Notes under the pieces: generated by a model | Seen by the model: the letters and a program-made list of their open reading frames with translations, nothing else | What the model was told of the DNA's origin: nothing | Database searches by the model: none | NCBI GenBank assembly: GCA_017936785.1 | Contig: JAGBEV010000053.1 | Location: 62,001-126,000 of the forward strand | Direction: 5' to 3' | Origin: Lachnospiraceae bacterium | GTDB lineage: Bacteria; Bacillota; Clostridia; Lachnospirales; Lachnospiraceae | Length of the DNA: 64,000 bases | Part shown: positions 33,942-43,623 of the stretch, one piece after another | Layout of the letters: each line of letters opens with the position of its first letter | Numbering within the stretch: the first letter of the stretch is position 1 | Position numbers and translations under genes: made by a program

Positions 33942-34035
33942 ATTTACTTTCCTTTCTTTGTTGTGATCCCCATTTGTCAAATGGGATGTAATTTTGTTTC
34001 ATTTTTCTGCTGCAAAGGATATCCTTAGGAAAACC

Positions 34036-34254
34036 TTAGCAAAAATCGCAGTTGACAACCAGCAAGTGCCCTAGGAAATTCGTCAACTGGCAGTTGCATT
34101 TTTCGAACTGACTGTAATAAATGACTTCTTTTTCCGGTTTTTCTGCATAAGCGATTTCACTTTTTACGGATTTTCCTATATAATCATCAATATCTGCCAC
34201 ATAAATTATCTGGGACAAATCGATTTTATCATAATATGCCCGGCTTTTTTCGTA
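34036..34254 (-). pseudogene. Probable C-terminal remnant of a nucleoside 2-deoxyribosyltransferase-like protein
   Basis: The readable stretch YEKSRAYYDKIDLSQIIYV, ADIDDYIGKSVKSEIAYAEK, PEKEVIYYSQFEK resembles the end of DUF4406/deoxyribosyltransferase-like proteins (VxxxxGYIGxSTxxEIEYAxxxGKxV). It is preceded by an in-frame stop and has no start or ribosome site; the last ~18 codons look unrelated. The rest of the 33942-34368 gap shows nothing else I can name. Confidence 0.4.
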
Positions 34255-34368
34255 TCATCTGTTATTTTTGTCGTGATTCATTATAAGTGTATCGGCTCAT
34301 GTTAAAATCATAGTCATATTCCAAATATTCTACAGCCGCTTTTCAACTTATCACACAGGATTTTAATA

Positions 34369-34407
34369 TAAAAAATGCCTTATATCAGCCGCTAACACTG
34401 ATATAAG
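34369..34407 (-). terminator. Terminator after prfA
   Basis: CTTATATCAG (34379-34388) pairs perfectly with CTGATATAAG (34398-34407). On the minus strand it is followed by GCATTTTTT. It ends the leftward yqhQ-prmC-prfA group. Confidence 0.88.
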
Positions 34408-34468
34408 ACACCTCATTTCCATATCTCAGCTTTATCATTCTTCAACTGCCAATTTTACGAAAGCCGCC

Positions 34469-35542
34469 CTAATTTTCATTCATCTTAGCCAATTTCGCCG
34501 CCTGATCCGCTGCAATCAGAGCATCCAGGATTTCCTGAATATCCCCGTTCATGATCTTATCCAGCTTATATAAAGTAAGATTGATACGATGGTCCGTCAC
34601 ACGTCCCTGGGGGAAATTATAGGTTCTGATCTTCTCAGATCGGTCTCCCGTACCGATCTGGCTGCGGCGGGCTTCTGCCTCCGCATCATGAGCCTTCTGG
34701 CACTCAATATCATATAACTTGGCACGCAAAAGGGCAAATGCTTTGGTCTTGTTCTGCAGCTGGGATTTTTCCGTCTGGGAATAAACAACAATACCTGTAG
34801 GATAGTGGGTCAGACGAACTGCCGAATCTGTTGTGTTGACACACTGTCCGCCGTTTCCGGATGCACGCATAACATCAATACGGATATCCTTCTCATCGAT
34901 CTGAACATCCACTTCTTCCGCTTCCGGCATTACTGCAACGGTAATGGTAGAGGTGTGGATACGTCCGCCGGATTCTGTCTCCGGCACACGCTGTACACGA
35001 TGTACCCCGCTTTCATATTTCAATACGGAATAAGCTCCCTGTCCCGTTACCATAAAGGTCACATTTTTCATACCGCCGATACCGATTTCCTCACACTCGG
35101 CAAGTTCTACCTTCCAGCGCCTGCTCTCTGCATAATGAACATACATACGGTAAATTTCTGCAGCAAATAAAGCTGCTTCATCCCCGCCTGCACCTGCACG
35201 GATCTCCACAATAACGTTCTTATCATCATTAGGGTCCTTTGGAAGCAACAGAATCTTTAATTTCTGCTCCAGCTCTTCAATGGATTTTCTGGCATCATTC
35301 AGCTCTTCCTTCAACATTTCACGCATATCTTCATCGGATTCTTCTTCCAGCAAAGCCAAAGAATCTTCCACATCCTGATTGCGTTTCCTGTACTCTTTAT
35401 AAGCCTCTACAATAGGTGTCAGATCGCTCTGTTCCTTCATCAGCTCACGAAATCTTTTCTGGTCATTTGCCACGCCCGGCTCATTTAAAAGCCCCATCAA
35501 TTCTTCATAACGTCCTATGAGATCTTCCAACTTGTCAAACAT
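34469..35542 (-). CDS. prfA: Peptide chain release factor 1
   Basis: 357 residues, normal for RF1. Recognises UAA and UAG stop codons. The stop-codon-reading tripeptide is the RF1-type PxT (RVPETES), not the RF2 SPF. The GGQ peptidyl-hydrolysis loop is intact ([21 protein letters not shown]). Encoded 1 bp downstream of prmC, whose product methylates the GGQ glutamine. Confidence 0.97.
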   Translation of the reverse strand: MFDKLEDLIGRYEELMGLLNEPGVANDQKRFRELMKEQSDLTPIVEAYKEYRKRNQDVEDSLALLEEESDEDMREMLKEELNDARKSIEELEQKLKILLLPKDPNDDKNVIVEIRAGAGGDEAALFAAEIYRMYVHYAESRRWKVELAECEEIGIGGMKNVTFMVTGQGAYSVLKYESGVHRVQRVPETESGGRIHTSTITVAVMPEAEEVDVQIDEKDIRIDVMRASGNGGQCVNTTDSAVRLTHYPTGIVVYSQTEKSQLQNKTKAFALLRAKLYDIECQKAHDAEAEARRSQIGTGDRSEKIRTYNFPQGRVTDHRINLTLYKLDKIMNGDIQEILDALIAADQAAKLAKMNEN

Positions 35543-35543
35543 C

Positions 35544-36497
35544 TTAATCCTCCAAAAAGGTTCCGAATACTACCCGATCCAGACCTGCATAATCTTTTTT
35601 TATTTGTACATCAGCAAAACCGGCATCCATCAAAAGCCTTGATACCGCTTCTCCCTGATCATATCCGATTTCAAAAAACAACATTCCGCCTCTTACCAGA
35701 TATTTTCCGGCAGAATCCATTATTTTTTGGTAAAAATACAATCCGTCTTCCCTGCCGTCCAATGCTATCAGCGGTTCATGCTCCGCCACTTCAGGCTCTA
35801 AGGTTGGAATCACTTTTGTGGCTATATAAGGCGGATTGCTGACCATGATATCAAATTTTACACCTGTCTGAAAGCATTTTGTCTGTACTGCTTCCCCGGC
35901 ATTCTTTTCCTTCATCTGCCCCGGCAGTTCATAAAACGACGCAAGTAAATCTCCTTGTACAAAATGCACTTCTCCATTTACCGGAAGGACATTTCCCATA
36001 GAAACCTGCATTCCCTTTTTTCCTAAAATGTTCTCTGCATTCTTTACAGCAACCTGCAGGGCTTTTTCCGAAAGATCTATACCCACACCGGCACAATCAT
36101 TAGAATACTGCAGCAGACTGATCAGAATACATCCGGAACCGGTACATAGATCCAGAATACTCATGCCGTCATGTACATGAGGCATGACCTCCTCCACCAG
36201 TATTTCCGTGTCCTGCCTGGGAATCAGCACATCCTTGTTTACATAAAATTCCAATCCCATAAACCCCTGAGTTCCCGTAATATGCTGTAAAGGAATATGC
36301 TCCATCCGCCTCTGAATACAGTTTACATAACTTTTCTCTTGTTCTTCCGACACTTCCAGATCGGGATGCACCAGCAGAGTATTTCTGTCAGTTTTGCATA
36401 CATATTCCAAGAGCAGCCTTGCATCCAGCTTTGCCTCAGCAATTCCTGCTTCCAGCAGCCATCCGGCTCCCATCAGGTATAGTTCCTTATATTTCAT
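35544..36497 (-). CDS. prmC: Release factor glutamine methyltransferase PrmC
   Basis: 317 residues. The N-terminal helical RF-binding domain (~1-80) precedes a Rossmann SAM domain with [14 protein letters not shown] (~115) and the catalytic NPPY in [13 protein letters not shown]. It methylates the GGQ Gln of RF1/RF2. An insert of ~20 residues ([20 protein letters not shown]) lies before the NPPY strand. Overlaps yqhQ by 4 bp. Confidence 0.95.
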   Translation of the reverse strand: MKYKELYLMGAGWLLEAGIAEAKLDARLLLEYVCKTDRNTLLVHPDLEVSEEQEKSYVNCIQRRMEHIPLQHITGTQGFMGLEFYVNKDVLIPRQDTEILVEEVMPHVHDGMSILDLCTGSGCILISLLQYSNDCAGVGIDLSEKALQVAVKNAENILGKKGMQVSMGNVLPVNGEVHFVQGDLLASFYELPGQMKEKNAGEAVQTKCFQTGVKFDIMVSNPPYIATKVIPTLEPEVAEHEPLIALDGREDGLYFYQKIMDSAGKYLVRGGMLFFEIGYDQGEAVSRLLMDAGFADVQIKKDYAGLDRVVFGTFLED

Positions 36498-37510
36498 GAC
36501 TCCTCTTCCAGTTCTCTGGAAACTTTCTCAGATTCTTTCTTAACGGCTGCCGCATCATCTACATCATACCCAAAAGTATCCTTAAAATACTGTTTCCAGT
36601 CAAAGACCGCTTCCACAGATGCAATAGCAACTTCTATCATATCATCATCCGGTTCTTTTGTGGTCAGCTTCTGAAGGAGCATTCCCGGCGCAGACAAAAT
36701 GCGCACCAGAATATTGTCGCTCTTTCCTGCAAGGCGAATGATCTCATAGGCTATGCCCGCAATAACGGGAATCAGTAAAATTCTCAGTCCCACACGCAAA
36801 ATAGGGCTTTCCACACGAATAAAGAAAAACAGTACTGCGCTGACAAACACCACAAAGAGCAGAAAACTGGTTCCGCACCGTCTGTGCTGTCTGGAGGACT
36901 TACGTACATTTTCCACGTTCAGTTCCCTGCCGCGCTCAATACAATTGATACATTTATGCTCCGCACCATGATACATGTAAACTCTGCGGATATCCTTCAT
37001 CAGAGAAATAGCCACTACATAGATCAGGAAAATCAAAATACGGATCACCGCCTCAAGCAATGCCAGTAAAGAATCATTTCTCACATACACCTTCAGCAGA
37101 TCCGCCAGAAAATAAGGAAGCACCATAAACAAAGCAATGGCAATTACCATAGACAAAGCAACTGTCAGAAAACTGAACACTGCCTCACTGTTCCCGTCGG
37201 AAACCTTATTCACAGCCTTGTCTGCTTTTGTTTCTTCCTTTTCTTCATCTTCATAAAAGGAGGCGGAGTAATTTAAGCACCTGGTTCCCAATACCATGGA
37301 ATCATAGAAATTGAAAACACCTCTGATAAAAGGCAGATTGAAGAATTTGTTCTCACCTGCGCTTGCCTTATACTCATCAACCTTAACTTCTATCTTCCCG
37401 TCCGGCTTTCTGACCGCAACTGCATACTGATCTTTATTTTTCATCATAACGCCTTCTAAAACCGCCTGTCCGCCGATCCCACAATAGCGTTTATTGGTTT
37501 TTTCTGCCAT
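36494..37510 (-). CDS. yqhQ: DUF1385 membrane protein (YqhQ-like)
   Basis: 338 residues from ATG 37510 (AAAGGAGGTC upstream; the ATG-like start at 37531 lies before the ribosome site). N-terminal GIGGQAVLEGVMMKNKDQYAVAVRKPDGKI, a central HGAEHKCINCIERG motif and about five membrane helices are diagnostic for DUF1385. The C-terminal AFDWKQYFKDTFGYD motif is also family-typical. Function unknown; conserved next to prmC-prfA in Clostridia. Confidence 0.9.
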   Translation of the reverse strand: MAEKTNKRYCGIGGQAVLEGVMMKNKDQYAVAVRKPDGKIEVKVDEYKASAGENKFFNLPFIRGVFNFYDSMVLGTRCLNYSASFYEDEEKEETKADKAVNKVSDGNSEAVFSFLTVALSMVIAIALFMVLPYFLADLLKVYVRNDSLLALLEAVIRILIFLIYVVAISLMKDIRRVYMYHGAEHKCINCIERGRELNVENVRKSSRQHRRCGTSFLLFVVFVSAVLFFFIRVESPILRVGLRILLIPVIAGIAYEIIRLAGKSDNILVRILSAPGMLLQKLTTKEPDDDMIEVAIASVEAVFDWKQYFKDTFGYDVDDAAAVKKESEKVSRELEEES

Positions 37511-37544
37511 AAAAGACCTCCTTTGACCCATTGCCCATAGGAAT

Positions 37545-37576
37545 GAAAAAGGTTGAGACGTGAAATCTCAACCTTT
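37545..37576 (-). terminator. Terminator after rpmE
   Basis: AAAGGTTGAGA (37548-37558) pairs with TCTCAACCTTT (37566-37576), loop CGTGAAA, with T5 on the minus strand. Confidence 0.85.
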
Positions 37577-37588
37577 CTAATCAAATCA

Positions 37589-37789
37589 TTATTGAACGCC
37601 GTATTTCTTATTGAATTTATCAATACGTCCACGAGCCTGAGCTGCTTTCTGCTGACCTGTGTAGAATGAGTGGCATTTGGAACAGATTTCAACGTGAATA
37701 TCTTCTTTTGTTGAACCGGTTACGAATGTGTTACCACAGTTACAGGTTACAGTAGCCTGATAGTAATTAGGATGGATTCCTTCTTTCAT
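37589..37789 (-). CDS. rpmE: 50S ribosomal protein L31
   Basis: 66 residues from ATG 37789 (AGAGGTG six nt before). Starts [20 protein letters not shown]. Four Cys (CNC and CSKC) bind zinc, so this is the zinc-containing C+ form. Sits between rho and yqhQ with its own terminator. Confidence 0.97.
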   Translation of the reverse strand: MKEGIHPNYYQATVTCNCGNTFVTGSTKEDIHVEICSKCHSFYTGQQKAAQARGRIDKFNKKYGVQ

Positions 37790-37880
37790 GATTTTCACCT
37801 CTCTATATTAAATATCAATCATTTTTTCACAAACAGCTTAATTAGCATACCATAGATTTCTATGTCATGCAAGTTCTTTT

Positions 37881-39173
37881 TTAGAAAAACTTGATTTTTT
37901 GAACCATATCCACAAATTCCCTGTTTGTTCTGGTGCGGACAAACATATCCAGGATTTTTTCCACTGCTTCTTCCGGCTTTAGTCCGTTTAAGGCTTTTCT
38001 CATAATATTGATAGCCTGAAGTTCTTCCTCATCCAGCAAAAGGTCTTCCCTTCTGGTGCCGGACTTGGGAATATCGATGGCAGGAAATACCCGTTTCTCG
38101 GAAAGCTTTCTGTCCAGAACCATTTCCATATTGCCGGTTCCCTTAAATTCCTCATATACCACGTCATCCATCTTGCTTCCTGTTTCAACCAAAGCTGTGG
38201 CGAGTATGGTCAGGCTGCCGCCCTCTCTCATATTTCTTGCTGCACCGAAAAACCTTTTAGGCATATGGAGCGCAGCCGGATCAAGACCGCCGGATAAAGT
38301 ACGTCCGCTTGGGGGAACAGTCAGGTTATATGCCCTTGTAAGACGGGTAATGCTGTCCAAAAGGATCATAACATCCTTTTTGTGCTCTACCAGACGCTTT
38401 GCACGCTCGATCACCATTTCCGATACTCTCTTATGATGCTCAGGCAGTTCATCAAAGGTGGAATAAATAACTTCTACATTAGGTCCCTCAATAGCCTCCC
38501 TGATATCCGTAACCTCTTCCGGTCTTTCATCAATCAGCAAAATGATCAGGTGCATGTCCGGATTATTTTTCTTAATGGATTTTGCCACTTCCTTTAATAA
38601 GGTAGTTTTACCTGCCTTGGGGGGAGATACGATCATACCACGTTGTCCCTTGCCTACAGGGCTCATAAGATCCATAATCCTCATTGCCACGCTTGCACCC
38701 GGAGTCTCTAACTTCAATCTCTCATCCGGAAAAATGGGAGTCATATCTTCAAAATTAAATCTCTTTGCTGCCTCTGAGGGATGGTAACCATTGATCTTCT
38801 TTACATATAACAATGCGGAAAACTTTTCATTCTGGGTTTTAACCCTTGTATTTCCCTCTACGATATCGCCGGTCTTTAAATTAAATTTGCGGATCTGGCT
38901 GGGCGCAACATATACATCATTTTCTCCCGGCAGATAATTGGCACAACGGATAAATCCGAATCCGTCCGGCATAACCTCCAATATTCCTTTTGCGGTTTCT
39001 CCGCTGTCCAGAGTGTCGCTGAGCTTTTCAGGACTGATCTTGCTCCTCTCGTCCTCTTCCAGCATAGCCTCTACCACTTCAGACTTTTTCATGGTGGAAA
39101 CACCCTTGATGCCCCTTGCTTTTGCGATTTCCTTCAAATCAGCCAAAGCCAGTGATTCATATTTTTCTCTCAT
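37881..39173 (-). CDS. rho: Transcription termination factor Rho
   Basis: 430 residues. N-terminal Rho_N helix bundle (YESLALADLKEIAKARGIKGVSTMKKSEVVEAML), then the cold-shock-like RNA-binding domain (KGILEVMPDGFGFIRCANYLPGENDVYVAPSQIRKFNLKTGD). The hexameric ATPase follows, with Walker A SPPKAGKTTLLKE, Walker B VMILLDSITR and the Q/R-loop PSGRTLSGGLDPAALHMPKRFFGAARN. No large insertion domain. The 250 bp upstream hold no gene. Confidence 0.97.
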   Translation of the reverse strand: MREKYESLALADLKEIAKARGIKGVSTMKKSEVVEAMLEEDERSKISPEKLSDTLDSGETAKGILEVMPDGFGFIRCANYLPGENDVYVAPSQIRKFNLKTGDIVEGNTRVKTQNEKFSALLYVKKINGYHPSEAAKRFNFEDMTPIFPDERLKLETPGASVAMRIMDLMSPVGKGQRGMIVSPPKAGKTTLLKEVAKSIKKNNPDMHLIILLIDERPEEVTDIREAIEGPNVEVIYSTFDELPEHHKRVSEMVIERAKRLVEHKKDVMILLDSITRLTRAYNLTVPPSGRTLSGGLDPAALHMPKRFFGAARNMREGGSLTILATALVETGSKMDDVVYEEFKGTGNMEMVLDRKLSEKRVFPAIDIPKSGTRREDLLLDEEELQAINIMRKALNGLKPEEAVEKILDMFVRTRTNREFVDMVQKIKFF

Positions 39174-39428
39174 CATTTCTCTCCTTAAACGGTTTTAACC
39201 GCTATTTATTACTACTTTTACAACTTCTATCACTACAATACTTTATCAAAAATGTCCTTTGGGATTTCACTTTCAGAAAATTCAGTGCACGATTTGTTTG
39301 AATTGCTTGCTTTAGTATACAACAAGATTTTTTTTTCGTAAAGAATTTTTTTCAAAGCGCAACCCTTTTCTGTTTTAAAAAGTGTTATTGGTACCAGAAC
39401 AAAAACCATTTATGCGGAGGAAAAAATT

Positions 39429-40697
39429 ATGAAATTGAAAAAATTACATGCTGTTTTCTTAACAGCAGTGCTGTCGCTCAGTATGCTGACCGGCTGTACG
39501 GGACTTAAAACCTTTGTTGCTACCACAGATGCCACCTTATATCAGTTTAAAAGTGATGATATGACCCCTTGCTATCTGAACAATGCCATGATGCATGTGG
39601 AAAATGACATTTTAGAATCGGATACACTGACAGGCTATGTGGACAATTACACACTGGAACTTTATGATGATGATACTTTTGTCCTCTTATGCAATATGAA
39701 TGAGACAGAATTAGAGGATATGACTGCTACTGATGCCAGAGACTGCCTTTCCGATTACTTTGAGGACACTGCTGTTTCCCTGGACTTGAGCAAAATCGAA
39801 GGTAAATATTGCATGGCGGATGACATAAGCCCGTCTACAGGAAAAACTGCAACCTTCTACAAAATTGTATTTTCCGGTGTAAAGATCGATGTAAATAAAA
39901 CTTCTTTCGAAGGTCAGGCTGCACTTCTGGCTTATGAAGATGTTTGTATTGCTGCCGTTATCGGAAGTACGGATGAAGGACCTACCCAGTCAGAAATATC
40001 AAATATGATGAAATCTGTTGCCATCATTGAAAGTGAAGACCTTTCTACCGGAGACGGTTTCAAACCTTCTTATAAAGTTCCTGATGAGCTGCAGATCGAT
40101 TTTGAAACCGGTGGTGAAGATGATTGGGATGAGGATGAGGACGAAGATGATGACCGGGACAATGATGACGACGAGGATAAAGATGATACTTCTTCCAAAC
40201 ATAATGCAGATACTTCTTTAGATGTTTATGCTACAACCTTTACGATCAATGGAACGAAACTTTCATGCCCGGTTACTTATGATGATCTGTTAGATGCAGG
40301 AATGACTCCCGACACAGACCTCAGTACTATGGTTGAAAGCTATGACATGGAAGTGGCTACTTTTGCATTAGATGATGATAACTCTATTTCCGTATATTTT
40401 ATAAATGATACGGAAAAGTCCATGCCAATCTCCGACTGCCCCATTTACGGAATCAATCTTGATACAGATTACCTTTCTTCTTCCACAACTGTGACCATAG
40501 GAAACGGGGTTATCTTAGGTGAAACAACAAAAGATGAATTATTAGATTCAGCTTCTGTGGAACCTGATTATGAATATGAAGACGGGTCTTATTATTCCGT
40601 TTCCTACGAAGATTTTAACGGAGATGACTCCGAAAACAGCTTTACCTTCTGGGATGGTATTCTGACCGAGATCACCATGTACTTCAATCATGAATAG
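39429..40697 (+). CDS. Asp-rich lipoprotein, unknown
   Basis: 422 residues. Lipoprotein signal with lipobox MLTGC (Cys ~23). Two alpha/beta domains (~25-215 and ~265-422) are separated by an extremely acidic linker (~222-255, mostly Asp/Glu). The C-terminal half carries ILGETTKDELLDS. The family name is unclear; similar lipoproteins are frequent in Lachnospiraceae. TGCGGAGGAAAA precedes the start. The acidic linker may bind calcium or act as a spacer through the wall. Confidence 0.75.
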   Translation: MKLKKLHAVFLTAVLSLSMLTGCTGLKTFVATTDATLYQFKSDDMTPCYLNNAMMHVENDILESDTLTGYVDNYTLELYDDDTFVLLCNMNETELEDMTATDARDCLSDYFEDTAVSLDLSKIEGKYCMADDISPSTGKTATFYKIVFSGVKIDVNKTSFEGQAALLAYEDVCIAAVIGSTDEGPTQSEISNMMKSVAIIESEDLSTGDGFKPSYKVPDELQIDFETGGEDDWDEDEDEDDDRDNDDDEDKDDTSSKHNADTSLDVYATTFTINGTKLSCPVTYDDLLDAGMTPDTDLSTMVESYDMEVATFALDDDNSISVYFINDTEKSMPISDCPIYGINLDTDYLSSSTTVTIGNGVILGETTKDELLDSASVEPDYEYEDGSYYSVSYEDFNGDDSENSFTFWDGILTEITMYFNHE

Positions 40698-40740
40698 CCT
40701 TGAGAAAAATAACTTTATGAAATCTGAATGATTCTTGCAA

Positions 40741-40784
40741 AAAACCTGCACTTACTATATGATAAATAATAGTGTGCAGGTTTT
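40741..40784 (+). terminator. Terminator between lipoprotein gene and malic enzyme
   Basis: AAAACCTGCAC (40741-40751) pairs with GTGCAGGTTTT (40774-40784), with a T4 tail; symmetrical enough to work in either direction. Confidence 0.8.
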
Positions 40785-40818
40785 CTGCATAATGATCAAT
40801 CGGAAAAGAGGAATACCT

Positions 40819-41970
40819 ATGACAGTCAATGAAAAAGCATTACAGCTTCACGAAAAATGGAACGGCAAATTGGAGACCGTATCCAAAACTCCCGTAAAAT
40901 CCAGAGAGGATTTATCTTTAGCCTATACGCCCGGCGTTGCTGAACCCTGCAAGGTCATCGCAAACGATCCGGAAGCTGCTTATAAATACACCATGAAAGC
41001 CAACACTGTAGCTGTTGTTTCCGACGGAAGCGCAGTTTTAGGGCTGGGCAACATCGGTCCCTTGGCTGCTATGCCCGTCATGGAGGGAAAAGCCGTATTA
41101 TTTAAGGAATTCGGCGGTGTTAATGCAGTTCCCATCTGTCTGGATACGCAGGACACAGAAGAAATCATTAAAGCAGTTACCTATCTCGCTCCCGCCTTCG
41201 GCGGCATCAATCTGGAAGACATCAGTGCTCCCCGCTGTTTTGAGATCGAGGAGAGGTTAAAAGCATCTTTAAATATTCCCGTATTCCATGATGACCAGCA
41301 TGGAACAGCTATTGTAGTTCTGGCAGGCATCATCAACGGATTAAAGGTCGTAGGCAAACAAAAGGAAGACTGTAAAGTAGTTGTAAACGGCGCCGGAAGC
41401 GCCGGCGTTGCCATTACCAAACTTTTGCTTACATATGGCTTCAAAAATGTGATCATGTGCGATAAAGTAGGCATTGTCAGCAAGGATACGGAAGGCTTGA
41501 ACTGGATGCAGCAGAAAATGACAGAGGTCACCAATCCTGACAATGAAACCGGCTCTCTTGCTGATGCTTTAAAGGGTGCGGATATTTTTGTAGGCGTTTC
41601 TGCTCCCAATATCGTAAGCCCTGAAATGGTGGCTTCCATGAACAAAGATTCCATCCTTTTTGCCATGGCAAATCCGGTTCCTGAGATCATGCCCGATGCA
41701 GCCAAGGCTGCCGGTGCAAGAGTTGTGGGTACAGGCCGCAGCGATTTCCCCAACCAGGTCAATAATGTAGTTGCTTTCCCCGGTATCTTTAAAGGTGCCC
41801 TGGAAGGACGCGCAACGCAGATCACGGAAGAAATGAAACTGGCTGCTGCTCTTGCTATTGCAGGTCTGGTTCCTGATGAAGAATTAAACGAAGACAACAT
41901 TATGCCGGAAGCATTTAATCCTAAGGTTGCAGAAGTTGTGGCAGAAGCCGTAAAATCACATATTAAATAG
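40819..41970 (+). CDS. NAD-dependent malic enzyme
   Basis: 383 residues from ATG 40819 (AGAGGA upstream; the frame is open into the terminator). Oxidative decarboxylation of malate to pyruvate. The short bacterial form has LSLAYTPGVAEPCK, metal-binding FEIEERL and FHDDQHGTAIV, and a Rossmann GAGSAGVAITKLLL. There is no phosphotransacetylase fusion at the C-terminus. Followed after 5 bp by the radical SAM gene, so they share a transcript. Confidence 0.95.
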   Translation: MTVNEKALQLHEKWNGKLETVSKTPVKSREDLSLAYTPGVAEPCKVIANDPEAAYKYTMKANTVAVVSDGSAVLGLGNIGPLAAMPVMEGKAVLFKEFGGVNAVPICLDTQDTEEIIKAVTYLAPAFGGINLEDISAPRCFEIEERLKASLNIPVFHDDQHGTAIVVLAGIINGLKVVGKQKEDCKVVVNGAGSAGVAITKLLLTYGFKNVIMCDKVGIVSKDTEGLNWMQQKMTEVTNPDNETGSLADALKGADIFVGVSAPNIVSPEMVASMNKDSILFAMANPVPEIMPDAAKAAGARVVGTGRSDFPNQVNNVVAFPGIFKGALEGRATQITEEMKLAAALAIAGLVPDEELNEDNIMPEAFNPKVAEVVAEAVKSHIK

Positions 41971-41975
41971 ATTTT

Positions 41976-42962
41976 ATGAGACAGGATTGGAACGGAAAGC
42001 CTTATTATTCCCTGGATTACTACTGCAAGGAAACATTTGGCGAAAAAGTATATAAAATTGCATTAAACGGCGGGTTTACCTGCCCCAACAGAGACGGTAC
42101 CATCGGATATGGTGGGTGCATCTTCTGCAGCCACGGCGGAAGCGGCGAATTTGCCACTGATATCCATAAAGCATCAACGGATTCAACACCCCATACCCCT
42201 GTGTTACCTGCCAATATAAATGAAGAGATCCGCAAGGGGCTGTCCCTTTTTCACGGAAAAAAAGTAGGCGATAAATTTATCGCCTATTTTCAAGCCTATA
42301 CAGGAACCTATGGTGACCCCAAATGGCTGTATTCCCTTTATTCCACCGCTCTGTCCCATGAAAAGATCATTGGCATTTCCATTGCCACCAGACCGGATTG
42401 TCTGGGTAGTGAAGTTTTAGAAATTTTGAAAAAGCTACAACAGAAGTTTCCCCAGAAATTCATTTGGATAGAGCTTGGGCTTCAAACCATTCACGAGGAC
42501 ACTGCTGCTTATATCAGGCGTGGTTATGCACTGCCTGTCTTTGAAACTGCCATGGAGCAATTGAAAAGACTGGATATCCCTGTAATCGTTCATTTAATCC
42601 TGGGACTTCCCGGAGAAGATCGGGACCATATTTTAAAAACCATAGATTATGTAAGCCATGCAGTTCCTTTTGGAGTGAAGCTCCAATTATTACATATTTT
42701 AAAGGATACAGATTTAGCTTTAGAATATGAAAAAGGGCTTGTTCCTGTTTATACAAAAGATGAATATCTGGATATACTCCTCTCCTGTATGACTCATTTG
42801 AACCCTCACATCGTGATCCACCGCATTACCGGTGATGGACCAAAAGATCTGCTGATCGCACCCGGGTGGAGTTTGAACAAACGGGATGTATTAAACAGCT
42901 TTCACAAACTTTGCAGGGAAACAGGCGCATTTCAGGGAAAAGACTTCAAAAACGACTTATAA
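41976..42962 (+). CDS. TIGR01212-type radical SAM protein (YtqA-like)
   Basis: 328 residues. The 4Fe-4S cluster cysteines lie in CPNRDGTIGYGGCIFC (Cys36, Cys48, Cys51), the unusual Cx11Cx2C spacing of this family. GLQTIHEDTAAYIRRGY and HLILGLPGEDRDHIL are family motifs of the SAM barrel. No methylthiotransferase TRAM domain. Substrate of YtqA-like proteins is not firmly settled; an RNA or small-molecule role is likely. Lies 5 bp after the malic enzyme. Confidence 0.9.
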   Translation: MRQDWNGKPYYSLDYYCKETFGEKVYKIALNGGFTCPNRDGTIGYGGCIFCSHGGSGEFATDIHKASTDSTPHTPVLPANINEEIRKGLSLFHGKKVGDKFIAYFQAYTGTYGDPKWLYSLYSTALSHEKIIGISIATRPDCLGSEVLEILKKLQQKFPQKFIWIELGLQTIHEDTAAYIRRGYALPVFETAMEQLKRLDIPVIVHLILGLPGEDRDHILKTIDYVSHAVPFGVKLQLLHILKDTDLALEYEKGLVPVYTKDEYLDILLSCMTHLNPHIVIHRITGDGPKDLLIAPGWSLNKRDVLNSFHKLCRETGAFQGKDFKNDL

Positions 42963-43000
42963 ACCAACCAGATTCCAAGAAATGAAAACGAGGTTTTACT

Positions 43001-43516
43001 ATGACCCAAGAACCTATGACTTTATATAAATTGATTGTATTGTATATGCTTGACAGAGTTACCTTTCCTTTAACAAGGGCGCAGATAGACGCTTTTATTT
43101 TGGAAAAGGAATACACCAATTATCTGACCTTACAGCAGGCTATCGGAGAACTGCATGATATTCATCTGATCTCCTCCAAGACCGTTCATAACCGGACACA
43201 ACTTATGTTAACCGAAGAAGGACGTTCTACCCTGGATTTCTTCCGCAATAACATTCCGGAACCTATTAAGAAGGAAATCAATGTTTATCTAAAAGAAAAT
43301 TCCATTGCTCTGCGCAATGAAGTTTCCGTGACGGGACAGTATTACCGGACTACCGGCGGAAGCTATCAAACCCTCTTGTCAGCTATGGAACGGGGCGAAG
43401 CTCTGATGGAACTGAAGCTGACTGTTCCTGATGAAAAGACGGCTGCTTCTATCTGCGACCATTGGCAGAAGAAAAATGAAGATATTTATGCGTTGCTTAT
43501 GAAAGAATTGTTTTAG
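43001..43516 (+). CDS. DUF4364 family protein
   Basis: 171 residues. The N-terminal ~85 residues form a winged-helix-like domain (LIVLYMLDRVTFPLTRAQIDAFILEKEYTNYLTLQQAIGELHDIHLIS...LTEEGRSTLDFF). The C-terminal ~75 residues are an alpha/beta part with ELKLTVPDEKTAASICDHWQKK. Conserved clostridial family, thought to be DNA-binding from its fold; no proven role. Probably in the malic enzyme/radical SAM operon (38-bp gap). Confidence 0.88.
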   Translation: MTQEPMTLYKLIVLYMLDRVTFPLTRAQIDAFILEKEYTNYLTLQQAIGELHDIHLISSKTVHNRTQLMLTEEGRSTLDFFRNNIPEPIKKEINVYLKENSIALRNEVSVTGQYYRTTGGSYQTLLSAMERGEALMELKLTVPDEKTAASICDHWQKKNEDIYALLMKELF

Positions 43517-43544
43517 CAGGGTTGTGAGATAAAAAATAAAAGGA

Positions 43545-43623
43545 CGGCCGGGAATTGCCATAAAATAAAATGTATCACGGGGACACGCTTTCGCTCGGAT
43601 AAGTGTCGTAGCGGTACATATTA
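43545..43623. repeat. Diverged hairpin element between convergent genes
   Basis: Contains TGTATCACGGGGACACGCTT then TCGCT (43572-43594). This closely matches the reverse complement of the loop of the 37-bp inverted repeat at 24904-24996 (TATCACGGAAACACGCTTTC then GC). Weak flanking arms (AAAATGTA with TACATATT) suggest an eroded member of the same element, in the place of a convergent terminator. Confidence 0.4.

Noticed and set aside
38056-38436. Plus-strand open frame of 126 codons
   Set aside because: It is the antisense shadow of the rho gene and has no ribosome site or family pattern.
40119-40197. Run of GAT/GAC/GAG codons considered as simple-sequence repeat DNA or sequencing noise
   Set aside because: It stays in frame as an acidic linker between two domains of a lipoprotein, a normal feature of such proteins.
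41181-41900. Minus-strand open frame of 239 codons
   Set aside because: Antisense to the malic enzyme gene, whose product is clearly conserved; composition looks like a shadow frame.
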